Origin: Arcicella aurantiaca
Lineage (GTDB): Bacteria > Bacteroidota > Bacteroidia > Cytophagales > Spirosomataceae
NCBI RefSeq assembly: GCF_003148625.1
Contig: NZ_QGGO01000023.1
Location: 1-64,000, forward strand
DNA length: 64,000 nucleotides
Reading direction: 5' to 3'
Both the position numbers and the translations under genes were made by a program. The notes under the pieces were generated by a model. It saw nothing but the letters and a program-made list of their open reading frames with translations. It searched no databases and was not told the DNA's origin. Of this stretch, positions 29,205 through 37,341 are shown one piece after another (position 1 is the first letter of the stretch; each line of letters starts with the position of its first letter).

Positions 29205-29284
29205 ACACCAATTTAGCATCTCAACAAAAAAACACAAATCATTAATAATCAATTATTTATACAACATCAAATATAAAATAATAC

Positions 29285-29535
29285 TAATTTTAAAAAGATA
29301 TTGCGTGTATGAGTTTCTACGGAAGTCGTCCTTTTGAAGGCTATGGTTTATACACAAATTGATAGAATAAAAAAAGCCGTAGGCTTGACCGATTTTGTAG
29401 CGGTGGGTTAAAACCCACCGCTACAAAATCGGTCAAGCCTACGGCTCTAAATACATATTCAAATACTTGTGTATAAACCGTAGCTTTCAAAACGAAGACT
29501 TCCGTAAAATACGCACCGAATATTTAAAACTGGTA
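29285..29535. repeat. Dispersed palindromic element family B, full copy
   Basis: The centre (29375-29446) is a perfect palindrome with 35-bp arms and a 2-base loop. The arms hold AGCCGTAGGCTTGACC and GATTTTGTAGCGGTGGG. Outside it, imperfect arms repeat ACGGTTTATACAC and ACGGAAGTC blocks. Overall it is a MITE-like nested hairpin with no open reading frame. It fills most of the gap 29205-29649; the remainder holds the family A element at 29587. Confidence 0.85.
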
Positions 29536-29586
29536 TAAATTTCAAAATTCGTTGATTATGAAGTGCATTACTTACCTTTTTTAAAT

Positions 29587-29639
29587 TAGACTTCCTGCGA
29601 AAGTGTTTTACGACTTAAAACACTTTCGCAGGAAGTCTA
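29587..29639. repeat. Family A palindromic element, copy 2 (minimal, 53 bp)
   Basis: Perfect 24-bp inverted arms beginning TAGACTTCCTGCGAAAG with a 5-base loop CGACT. It lies 10 bases before the next ATG, so the hairpin occupies the ribosome-binding region of that gene. Confidence 0.9.
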
Positions 29640-29649
29640 TTAGTATTAT

Positions 29650-29994
29650 ATGGCTTATAACGAAGATTTAGCAAATAGAATACGAGAACGACTCGCTGAC
29701 CTTCCTATACAAAACATCATTGAAAAAGAAATGATGGGAGGACTTACTTTTATGGTGAATGATAAAATGTGTGTTGGGATAATAAAGGATGAATTAATGT
29801 GTAGAATTGACCCTACTTTGCAAGATAATGAAGTGGAAAAGATTGGTTGTAGAACGATGGATTTTACAAAGCGACCGATGAAAGGCTATATTTTAATTGA
29901 TGAAAGTGGCATGAGTTCTCAAAACGATTTCAACTATTGGATAAATCTTGCCATTGAGTTTAATCAATTCGCAAAAGCTTCGAAGAAAAAGTAA
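29650..29994 (+). CDS. TfoX/Sxy N-terminal-domain protein
   Basis: 114 residues matching the stand-alone TfoX N-terminal domain: EKEMMGGLTFMVNDKMCVGI, then LMCRIDPTLQ, then MDFTKRPMKGYILIDESG. Proteins of this size are common in Bacteroidota and have no proven link to competence. A family A hairpin sits directly in front of the start codon and could limit translation. A terminator follows at 30063. It does not seem tied to the neighbouring sugar genes. Confidence 0.85.
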   Translation: MAYNEDLANRIRERLADLPIQNIIEKEMMGGLTFMVNDKMCVGIIKDELMCRIDPTLQDNEVEKIGCRTMDFTKRPMKGYILIDESGMSSQNDFNYWINLAIEFNQFAKASKKK

Positions 29995-30062
29995 AATTCA
30001 AAAACCCCTCAGTTAGATTAAACAGAAGGCTTATTAAACAGTGTAATAAGTACATCGTTCCG

Positions 30063-30099
30063 AAAAAAAGAATCTACGGATAATGTAGATTCTTTTTTT
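30063..30099 (+). terminator. Rho-independent terminator
   Basis: AAAAAAAGAATCTAC and GTAGATTCTTTTTTT form a 15-bp stem with a seven-base loop and a U-tail, about 70 bases after the TfoX-like gene. Confidence 0.85.
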
Positions 30100-30238
30100 T
30101 GTTTTTATTTACTCTTGATTTTTATCAAGAGTAAGAATTAGGCGGTTCGCTGCTGATATTTTGCCTGACTATCTTGCAACATACTGATTAACAAGAAGTT
30201 CCAACACTAATACCCAACAACTAAATCCTAACCCCTAA

Positions 30239-31108
30239 TTAATGAAAACCATATTTAGTTAAACCTTGCTTACTAATTTTAAGGGCATCCATTGGTTGAA
30301 GTCCATCAAAAGTTTGGTCTTGTTCTACGATATAATATTTCATTCCAGAAAGTTTTTTATTCGCCAAAATTCTTTTGAAATCAATTGTTCCTTGTCCAAC
30401 TGGAGCAAAACGTTGTTGAGAATCCATATCTTTTACGTGCCAAATCTTGAAACGTCCTGGGTATCTTTTGAAATAAGCAACTGGGTCAGCTCCTGCTTTT
30501 GTTACCCAATACAAATCCATCTGAAAATTCACATATTTTGGGTCAAGATGCTCAAGCAAATAGTCGATTGGCACTACGCCATCTTGGTTTGCTTGAAATT
30601 CAAAATCATGGTTATGGTACAAAAACTCTAAACCAGCAGCGTGTGCCTTTACAGCCACAGTATTCAGAATTTCAGCCAATTTCTCCATTGTACCTTCCAT
30701 GCCCAACTTTCTTGTTTTTGGGTCGAATTTAAACATTCCCATTGGTGGAACTGGAGCAATAAAATACTTAAAACCAGCCGCTTTTACATCAGCTATTAAT
30801 TTATCCGCATTGTCGGTAGTCATAGACCCCATGTGAACCGAAATTGGTTGAAGTCCTAAACTTTTTAAATATGAATTAAATTCTTCAGGAGCCATTCCAT
30901 AAAACTTGCCATCTTTATAATCAACAGCCTCTATGTATTTGTAGCCCAAGTCTGCAACTTCTTTAAGGGTAGCTTTAGCATCTTTACCCATTTCAGCACG
31001 AACGGTGTAAAGGGTCATTCCTCCCCATTTTTTTTGTGCAAAAACAGACAAGCTCAATGACATCAAAATAGATAGACTTAGAAGTCTAAAAAAACGTGTA
31101 TTTCTCAT
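30239..31108 (-). CDS. Secreted sugar isomerase/epimerase-like TIM barrel
   Basis: 289 residues with a signal peptide (LLSLSILMSLSLSVFAQ), so it works in the periplasm. It is an AP-endonuclease-2-type TIM barrel. Metal-site residues are visible in EFLYHNHDFEF, NFQMDLYW, IWHVKDMD and YYIVEQDQT. Family relatives isomerise, epimerise or hydrate keto-sugars, and some cleave 3-keto-glycosides. Its promoter carries the NUDIX-type operator nine bases above a perfect -7 box. It is separated from the AraC gene by 287 bases, so it is its own transcription unit under a different regulator from the upstream operon. The substrate is unknown. Confidence 0.85.
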   Translation of the reverse strand: MRNTRFFRLLSLSILMSLSLSVFAQKKWGGMTLYTVRAEMGKDAKATLKEVADLGYKYIEAVDYKDGKFYGMAPEEFNSYLKSLGLQPISVHMGSMTTDNADKLIADVKAAGFKYFIAPVPPMGMFKFDPKTRKLGMEGTMEKLAEILNTVAVKAHAAGLEFLYHNHDFEFQANQDGVVPIDYLLEHLDPKYVNFQMDLYWVTKAGADPVAYFKRYPGRFKIWHVKDMDSQQRFAPVGQGTIDFKRILANKKLSGMKYYIVEQDQTFDGLQPMDALKISKQGLTKYGFH

Positions 31109-31161
31109 TTGATAAGGGTTTTAAATGGTACTCAAATATGATTATGTTCTTACTTCAAGGA

Positions 31162-31207
31162 CAAATGTAGGAATATAATTTTATTGTCTTAAAAAAAGAT
31201 AATAAAA
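31162..31207 (-). promoter_or_regulatory. Promoter and operator of the secreted isomerase gene
   Basis: On the minus strand TACATTTG (31162-31169) matches TAnnTTTG exactly. Nine bases further out is an imperfect palindrome, TTTTATTGTCTT, six bases, then AAGATAATAAAA (31179-31207 and the base beside it). It matches the operator at 28347 in 21 of 24 arm positions and has the same 6-base spacer and promoter distance. Confidence 0.7.
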
Positions 31208-31395
31208 TTATTAGCATTATTTCTGAAAATAATATCATTTCAAGCATCTTGCTTCTATTCCGATGGATTTTATAAATTTGAAAACTTAGGAGATACAGAA
31301 ATATTTGAGGAAAACACCGAAGCAATAGAGAAAAAATTTGCCTCATTAGAGCTAATTAAGTTGATAGAGGTAGCAGAAATTGTATGATGATACTT

Positions 31396-32328
31396 TTAAG
31401 CATTAAATCCTATCATCCGATATTCGCTTGGCGACACACCCGTTTGAGCTTTGAAAAAACGCCCAAAACTACTGATTTCATTTCGCCCGATTTTACAGGC
31501 AATTTCTGAAATGTTTAAATTTGATTGTTTTAACAGAAATTTAGCTTCCAAAAGTAACATTTCATTCAGTACATCATGTGCCGATTTTCCAAGGGTGTTT
31601 TTTACACATTTATTCAAATGATTGGGGGAAATGGCTAATAATTCAGCATAATCAGAGACTTTTTGTTTGTCGTAAATATATTCAGCTAAATACTTTTTGT
31701 ACTGCTCAGTTATCAGAAATGCCGAATTGGAAGTGTTAGGGTTATCATTATTGGCAAAAGGCAGAATTTCAGTAAAAAGTGTCATCAAATACATCCTCAG
31801 GACGTTCATTCGGCATTTTTCACCTGTTTTGTATTCTAAAATAAGCCTATCGAGCAAGTGTAAAATATTACTTTTTGCCTCTTCATCAACCGTAATCGTT
31901 GGATTAGCGTTAAACTCTAAAAAAGTAAATTCGTTGATTAAGTCTTTAGTTTTATAGTCCACATTCAACAATTGCATATCAAAGTGGCAATAGTACCCTT
32001 CACTACCAGCACAAATTTCTTGATGTGTTGTAATTTGATAAGCAGGCAAAAAAAAGAAGGTGTTTTCTCCGAAATCGTAACTATTCAAACCTTTGCTTTT
32101 TATGCTCCGTCCTTTTGTCAAGAAAAAGAAACTGTACACCGATAACCTACGGGGTACAATATCGGCTTGGGTTGGAAAGGATACAATTTTCATATAATCT
32201 TCAACACGATTGATATGAAAATTAGAATGTATTTTGGTGGTAAAAGCCGTAAAATTATTAGACTCTTTGAAAAAATTAGTCTCAAGTTGAATTGCGTCTA
32301 AAATCGGGATATTACCACCTTCTAACAT
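31396..32328 (-). CDS. AraC-family transcriptional regulator
   Basis: 310 residues. The N-terminal half (about 40-185) is a cupin-like ligand-binding domain (GENTFFFLPAYQITTHQEI). The C-terminal 100 residues are two HTH units of AraC type (DYAELLAISPNHLNKCVKNTLG, then ISEIACKIGRNEISSFGRFFKAQTGVSPSEYRMIG). It starts nine bases after the stop of the GMC oxidoreductase gene and so probably ends that operon. It is the likely local activator of the catabolic genes, responding to a substrate or intermediate. Confidence 0.9.
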   Translation of the reverse strand: MLEGGNIPILDAIQLETNFFKESNNFTAFTTKIHSNFHINRVEDYMKIVSFPTQADIVPRRLSVYSFFFLTKGRSIKSKGLNSYDFGENTFFFLPAYQITTHQEICAGSEGYYCHFDMQLLNVDYKTKDLINEFTFLEFNANPTITVDEEAKSNILHLLDRLILEYKTGEKCRMNVLRMYLMTLFTEILPFANNDNPNTSNSAFLITEQYKKYLAEYIYDKQKVSDYAELLAISPNHLNKCVKNTLGKSAHDVLNEMLLLEAKFLLKQSNLNISEIACKIGRNEISSFGRFFKAQTGVSPSEYRMIGFNA

Positions 32329-32337
32329 TTGCTTATT

Positions 32338-33930
32338 TTATATTAATTGCGAAATTTTTTCTGATGAACGCACTGCCAAAGCTACGCTCACAAGAGTTGG
32401 ATTTGAGCTTGTTGCAATTGGAATTACGCCATTGCCACCTACAAATAGATTTTCAAAATTCCAGACTTGTGAGTAGGTATCACATACTGACTCCCCGTCA
32501 TTTTCTGTTCCCATTCGGGTTGTGCCTTCGTAGTGTAATGATGTACCTGGGGGCATTAGGGTTTGTCCGCCGTCTTTTATTTCTTTTCCAAACGAATTTA
32601 CTACTTTTTTCTGAAAAGCTTTTGCCGCCTCAATATTGGCTAAGTCTGTGTCTGAAAATTGAAATTTGAAGTTCATTTTCGGCATTCCGTAAAAATCTTT
32701 TTCTGTTTCTGAAAAAACAATTTGGTCTTCAAAATTAGATTCTTTCAAACATCCCCAACCCAAACCAACAATGTGTTTAGATTCATCGCTAACTGTGGTT
32801 TTCATGGGTGATAAATCCATGTGCATAATTTGACCATGAAAAGGATGATTTGGAGCATCAAAAGGCACCCAAAATACACCAACGGTTGGGTCGGGCGATT
32901 GACGACCCACAACTGACGATTGACGATTTGGGGCGAATTTACGCACTAAATCTTTGTCCAATTCTACAAAAGTGAACACAAAAGGGTGTTCGTTGAGGTA
33001 ATGCCCCAGTGCCTTCGGTCTGATGCCCGAAGCCCACAGTAATTGTGGAGTACGAAGTGGGTCAGCGGCTACAATAACGATTTCAGCCTCAATGGTTTCC
33101 TTTTTTCCTGATTGGATATGCTCAATTTCTGCTCCTGTGATTGAGAATTGATTATTGGTTATCGGATAATTGGGGTTTTCTGTTTTTTCCCCGTTTTCCA
33201 GTTTACCAATCACCAATCGCCTACAAATGGTTTCAGAACGAAGCTCAAAGTTTGGATTTTCAAGCGTATTACCTAAAATCACATCAGAAGCCGTCCAATA
33301 ACGATTTCCCGATTCATCAGTTTTACAAGCTAACGGCATGGGTTGTGCTTGACGATTTTCAGCGTGATTTGTCCCCAATGTTTGATTGAGAATATTCAAT
33401 ATAGCCTCACTTTCTGGCGAATTCGGAAAAGCTGATTGCGTTACATTCAAAATCTCTCTTGCTTTGGCAAGAGCTTCGTCCATTTCATTTTGTGGAATAA
33501 TGGTAATTTGTTCGCCTATTCCGGGAGTTGGGCAAGCACAAGTCCAATGAATTCCCATACCTCCGAGATTGGTTGACATCGAAATTGAAGGCATTTCGTT
33601 AGTTTTAATGTCTTCAATTTGGTCTAAAACTAAATGCGTGCCTGCTCTTGCCAAAATATCAGCACTAAGTTCGCCACGTTGCACCGCTATTGCCCGTTCC
33701 GCCACTGAAATCATCGGGTAAGGCGTTTTTTTAGGCCCTTGCGAAAGAATCTGAGCATTTTCCATCGCTTTTGGGTCAGCAATATTTTTAACGTGTTGCC
33801 CAATTTTATCTGAAACCTTGGGCCCAGCATCAATCATCACGATTTTTGCATGAGGTTTTTGCTTGGATAATGTACGAGCAAATGTTGCCCCAACTGGTCC
33901 AGAACCTATAATTAGAATATCAGTTTTCAT
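32338..33930 (-). CDS. GMC oxidoreductase, pyranose-2-oxidase family (candidate glycoside 3-oxidase)
   Basis: 530 residues. The FAD-binding ADP fold is at the N-terminus (DILIIGSGPVGATFART). NLGGMGIHWTCACPTP (H128) aligns with the flavin-attachment region GGMSTHWTCATP of pyranose 2-oxidase. The active-site pair is H466 in SLHYEGTTRMG and N510 in SSNPTLVSVALA, as in that family. Bacterial relatives oxidise the C3 hydroxyl of C-glycosides or free glucose. With the C-glycoside deglycosidase-like genes upstream, the inferred job is to make the 3-keto glycoside. No signal peptide is seen. Two low-complexity insertions (ENPNYPITNNQFSITG at about 251-266 and NRQSSVVGRQSPDP at about 335-348) are encoded by short DNA repeats. 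Confidence 0.85.
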   Translation of the reverse strand: MKTDILIIGSGPVGATFARTLSKQKPHAKIVMIDAGPKVSDKIGQHVKNIADPKAMENAQILSQGPKKTPYPMISVAERAIAVQRGELSADILARAGTHLVLDQIEDIKTNEMPSISMSTNLGGMGIHWTCACPTPGIGEQITIIPQNEMDEALAKAREILNVTQSAFPNSPESEAILNILNQTLGTNHAENRQAQPMPLACKTDESGNRYWTASDVILGNTLENPNFELRSETICRRLVIGKLENGEKTENPNYPITNNQFSITGAEIEHIQSGKKETIEAEIVIVAADPLRTPQLLWASGIRPKALGHYLNEHPFVFTFVELDKDLVRKFAPNRQSSVVGRQSPDPTVGVFWVPFDAPNHPFHGQIMHMDLSPMKTTVSDESKHIVGLGWGCLKESNFEDQIVFSETEKDFYGMPKMNFKFQFSDTDLANIEAAKAFQKKVVNSFGKEIKDGGQTLMPPGTSLHYEGTTRMGTENDGESVCDTYSQVWNFENLFVGGNGVIPIATSSNPTLVSVALAVRSSEKISQLI

Positions 33931-33973
33931 TTTAAATCAATTTTTTAAAACTAAATGTTATTTGTTTATCCTT

Positions 33974-34477
33974 CTAAAACATCGGGTGCGGATTAACGGC
34001 TTTTTCGGGAATGGGTTGTAGCACATCCCAATGCTCTACAATTTTTCCGTCACTTAATCTATAAATATCAGCCACCGCACCGCCAAGTTGATTTTTATTC
34101 ATGCGACCGTGCAAATGAATAACCGCCATATCGCCATCTACTATGATTCGTTTTATATCAAAAATGGCATCAGGACTCGAAAATTTTGGTTTTAGAGCAG
34201 AAATAGCCGCTTCCCTCCCATCTAAAATATTCGGATTATGCTGAATATAATTTTCTGCAACATATTCCTTAAAAGCTTTTTCAACATCTTTTTGACGATA
34301 AAAAATATCTGCAAAATCCTCCATTATTTTTCGATTATGCTCAGTCATTTTTTTGTTTTTGTTTGGCTTTTCTGATAAATATTTAGCTTTTTTCGTTGCT
34401 TTATCCGATTCTACAACTTGAAAAGCGGAACTTATGAGCAAGAGAAAAATAGACCCTATTTTTAGGTAATTATTCAT
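33974..34477 (-). CDS. SnoaL-like (NTF2 fold) secreted protein
   Basis: 167 residues with a hydrophobic export segment (IGSIFLLLISSAFQVV). From about 48 (NRKIMEDFADIFYRQKDVEKAF) to the end it is a SnoaL-like cone fold: YVAENYIQHNP, GREAAISALKP, MAVIHLHGRM, ADIYRLSDGKIVEHWDVLQPIP. SnoaL-like enzymes perform aldol, cyclase, dehydration or isomerase chemistry on keto compounds. A role on a keto-sugar or aglycone fits the operon but is not proven. It starts three bases after the preceding stop and lies 43 bases before the GMC gene. Confidence 0.8.
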   Translation of the reverse strand: MNNYLKIGSIFLLLISSAFQVVESDKATKKAKYLSEKPNKNKKMTEHNRKIMEDFADIFYRQKDVEKAFKEYVAENYIQHNPNILDGREAAISALKPKFSSPDAIFDIKRIIVDGDMAVIHLHGRMNKNQLGGAVADIYRLSDGKIVEHWDVLQPIPEKAVNPHPMF

Positions 34478-34480
34478 CGT

Positions 34481-35347
34481 TTACAAATTTTTATCAATGC
34501 CAAGATAAGCGTTTAACAGAGCCTTTTCTCCTTCAATTCCATTGATAGAATTGTAATGTTCCATTCCGAAAATGAAGTTTTTTCCCGTTGCCTTCATTTT
34601 CTGATAAATATGTTTGAAAACAATATGATGATTGATTTCGCCCGTATTAGGTTCAAAACGTTGAGGGACATCGCCAATTTGGAAATAACCGATTTCGTCC
34701 CAAACTAAATCTATATTCCGTTGTAAATGCCCTTCATTTTGTTGTAAATGAAATAAATCAAACAGAATTTTACATGATGGGCTATCTACGGCTTTTGCCA
34801 ATAAATAGCATTGTGCCGACGTTTTAAGATATACTTGTGGCGGAAAACTCAGCGGTTCGAGTACCATCACCATACCATGTGGCTCAAAAATTTCGGCAGC
34901 TCTTTTAAGACATTCCAGCACATTTGCCGTTTGAATTTCATAAGGTAAAGTTATGTCAGCCGCATCGGGTACTACAGTTACAAATTTGCCATTGAGCCTT
35001 TTTCCTACTTCAACGGCTTGTCGGCATTTATCTAAAAATAGATTCCTCCATTCTACATTTCCTGAGGTAAAAGAAGCATTTGGAGGCCAATTTACAGGTC
35101 CCATCACAAACGTTCCCATTTCCATATTTAGGTCAGAAAGGGTTTTGCCGATTTTATCCAAATATTCTGGCGTTTGTCCGAGCATTCCAATTCCCATCAA
35201 ATTGGGCATGGGTACACCAGAAAAAGCGTTGTCTTCAAACGACTTAAATCCTAAATCGGCAGAATATTTAATTTGGTCAACAATATCACTTCCTGCCGAA
35301 GCAAATGAGCCAAAATGTGGGGCGTAATTGAGTTTAAAATTATTCAT
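34481..35347 (-). CDS. Hydroxypyruvate isomerase-like TIM barrel, copy 2
   Basis: 288 residues, no signal peptide. It matches the Hyi-like branch of the xylose-isomerase-like TIM barrels. The metal or catalytic glutamates are in MVLEPLSFPP and FGMEHYNS, the aspartate in ILFDLFHLQQNEG, and the loop GYFQIGDVPQRFEPNTGEIN is typical of hydroxypyruvate isomerases. It follows a clear paralogue (35351-36220) by three bases, so the pair arose by tandem duplication. They may be subunits of one complex or act in succession on a keto-sugar. The actual substrate is uncertain. Confidence 0.85.
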   Translation of the reverse strand: MNNFKLNYAPHFGSFASAGSDIVDQIKYSADLGFKSFEDNAFSGVPMPNLMGIGMLGQTPEYLDKIGKTLSDLNMEMGTFVMGPVNWPPNASFTSGNVEWRNLFLDKCRQAVEVGKRLNGKFVTVVPDAADITLPYEIQTANVLECLKRAAEIFEPHGMVMVLEPLSFPPQVYLKTSAQCYLLAKAVDSPSCKILFDLFHLQQNEGHLQRNIDLVWDEIGYFQIGDVPQRFEPNTGEINHHIVFKHIYQKMKATGKNFIFGMEHYNSINGIEGEKALLNAYLGIDKNL

Positions 35348-35350
35348 TTT

Positions 35351-36220
35351 TTAAAAATTATCAGCTTGTTTGTATGCTTCTAATAAAGCTTTTTCACCTT
35401 CTATTCCATCAATTGAGTTGAAATGTTCCATTCCCAAAATAAAGTTTTTGTTGGTTGCTTTTGATTTTTGATGAATATGTTTGAAGATATTTTTGTAATT
35501 AATTTCACCTGTTCCAGGTTCACATCTTCCCGGTTCATCACCAATTTGAAAGTAACCTATTTCGTCCCAAACCATATCAATATGATAAATTAATCTCCCT
35601 TCATTTTTTTGAAGATGATACATATCAAATAATATTTTACAAGAATTCCTGTTTACAGCTTTACAAATCATATAGGCTTGGGCAGACGTTCTCAAAAATA
35701 ATTCGTGGTGGTCGGCAAGGGTTTCAATTGCCATGGTTACGCCAATCGGTTCAAAAATATCACAAGCTTTGCGAAGGGCATCAATCGCATTTGCCGTTTG
35801 CATTTCGATGGGTAACGAACGGTCGAAACAGTCCAAAGTAATGGTAACAAACTTGGCATTCAGCCTTTTGGCAACCTCTACCGCACTTCTGCATTTGTTT
35901 AAAAATTCTTCTTGGTATTCAGGTTTACCCGATGTTACTAATTCAATGGGTGGCCATTTGGTTGGGGTAATTACGAAAGTTCCCATTTCCATGCCTCTTT
36001 TTGCTAAGGTTTCGCCAATTTTATTCAACATTTCGGGCGTTTGGCTACACATTCCGATACCCATGCGAGTGGAATTAAAACTTACCAAAGGAGATACAAA
36101 ACCACTGTCTTCGAGTGCTTTAAAACCCAAATCAGCCATATAATTAATTTGGTCGATGGGGTCTTTTCCTGCCGAATGCGTAAATGAACCTATATGTGGG
36201 GCGTATTTGAGATTGAACAT
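35351..36220 (-). CDS. Hydroxypyruvate isomerase-like TIM barrel, copy 1
   Basis: 289 residues, clearly paralogous to the next gene: YAPHIGSFTHSAGKDPIDQINYMADLGFKALED opens both proteins in recognisable form. Metal ligands are E in MAIETLADHHELF, D in ILFDMYHLQKNEGR, and E in LGMEHFNS; the loop GYFQIGDEPGRCEPGTGEIN is conserved. It lies in a tight minus-strand operon with the SnoaL-like and GMC genes. Upstream, a short-repeat tract and an opposite-strand gene separate it from the rest of the locus. Confidence 0.85.
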   Translation of the reverse strand: MFNLKYAPHIGSFTHSAGKDPIDQINYMADLGFKALEDSGFVSPLVSFNSTRMGIGMCSQTPEMLNKIGETLAKRGMEMGTFVITPTKWPPIELVTSGKPEYQEEFLNKCRSAVEVAKRLNAKFVTITLDCFDRSLPIEMQTANAIDALRKACDIFEPIGVTMAIETLADHHELFLRTSAQAYMICKAVNRNSCKILFDMYHLQKNEGRLIYHIDMVWDEIGYFQIGDEPGRCEPGTGEINYKNIFKHIHQKSKATNKNFILGMEHFNSIDGIEGEKALLEAYKQADNF

Positions 36221-36226
36221 TTTGGT

Positions 36227-36345
36227 TTTTTGAGAATTTGAGTATTTGATTTTTTGAGAATTTGGGTATTTGACTGTTTAATTTTGAGAATTTGACTGTT
36301 TGATTTTTTGAGTATTTGGATATTTGAGATAATTTGAATTATTTT
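36227..36345. repeat. Degenerate 8-bp repeat tract upstream of the isomerase pair
   Basis: Loose repeats such as TTTTTTGA, GAATTTGA and GTATTTGA run between the isomerase gene and the four-helix-bundle gene. They are more degraded than the arrays further right but share the TTTGA core. Confidence 0.55.
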
Positions 36346-36389
36346 ATTTGGAATATTTAATTAACTATGAGAATCTACTACTTTTAACT

Positions 36390-36752
36390 ATGAGAATCTA
36401 CTACTTTGAAAAACTTGATGTATGGCAAAAAGGACGTGCATTAACAAAACTTATCTACCAAATCTCACACAAATTCCCTGCTGATGAAAAGTTTGGCATA
36501 ACTTCACAAATTAGACGTGCCGTGATTTCCATTAACTGTAATGTTGCGGAAGGTGTCTCCCGACAAACAGGAAAGGAACAAGCCCGCTTCACTGAAATAG
36601 CTTATGGCAGTTTGATGGAAGTGCTTAATTTACTCATCTTAGCCAACGACCTAATTTTTATTTCTGACGAAGATTTAGCTTATCTTAGACTCAATATTGA
36701 AGAAATAAGCAATAAACTCAATTCACTTCGTGAAACGCAATTAAAGCGATAA
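36390..36752 (+). CDS. Four-helix-bundle protein (23S rRNA intervening-sequence type)
   Basis: 120 residues beginning MRIYYFEKLDVWQKG and including ITSQIRRAVISINCNVAEG, the signature of the S23/IVP four-helix-bundle family (TIGR02436). Function is unknown; members occur inside 23S rRNA insertions and in mobile or variable regions. It is the only plus-strand gene inside the minus-strand catabolic locus and is flanked by octamer arrays, so it probably entered as a cassette. A 23-bp exact tandem duplication covers the start: an out-of-frame ATG at 36367 encodes only MRIYYF and stops just before the real ATG. Confidence 0.85.
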   Translation: MRIYYFEKLDVWQKGRALTKLIYQISHKFPADEKFGITSQIRRAVISINCNVAEGVSRQTGKEQARFTEIAYGSLMEVLNLLILANDLIFISDEDLAYLRLNIEEISNKLNSLRETQLKR

Positions 36753-36755
36753 GGG

Positions 36756-37341
36756 TGTTTATTGAGGATTTGATTTTTTTGAGGATGTGAGGAGATGAGG
36801 ATTTGAGGAGATGATTTTTTGAGGATGTGAGGAGATGAGGATTTGAGAATGTGAGGAGATGAGGAGATGAGGATTTGAAGATGTGAGGATTTGAAGATGT
36901 GAGGATTTGAGGAGATGAAGATGTGAGGATTTGAAGATGTGAGGATTTGAGGAGATGAAGATGTGAGGATTTGAAGATGTGAGGATTTGAAGATGTGAGG
37001 AGATGAATAAACTTAATATTTGAATATTTCACTAAATGTTCAAACCTACCAAATCCTCAAAAAGTCATCTACCAAAATCCTCAAAAAGTCAAATCCTCAT
37101 CTCTTCACATCCTCAAAAAATCAAATCCTCATCTCCTCACATCCTCAAAAAATCATCTCCTCACATCCTCAAAAAATCATCTCCTCACATCCTCAAAAAA
37201 TCATCTCCTCACATCTTCAAAAAATCAAATCCTCACATCCTCAAAAGAAATCATCTCCTCACATCCTCAAAAAAAATCAAATCCTCACATCCTCAAAAGA
37301 AATCAAATCCTCACATCCTCAAAAAATCAAATCCTCAATAA
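36756..37341. repeat. Facing octamer arrays, pair 1
   Basis: 36756-37013 reads GA-rich on the plus strand (GAGGATGT, GAGGAGAT, GAGGATTT, GAAGATGT in 8-bp register). 37047-37341 reads CT-rich (ATCCTCAA, AAATCCTC, ATCTCCTCAC), that is, the same octamer on the other strand. The right array runs through the last codons and TGA of the neighbouring gene. There is no convincing gene; long frames here translate only to low-complexity peptides such as SSHPQKI. Confidence 0.85.
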
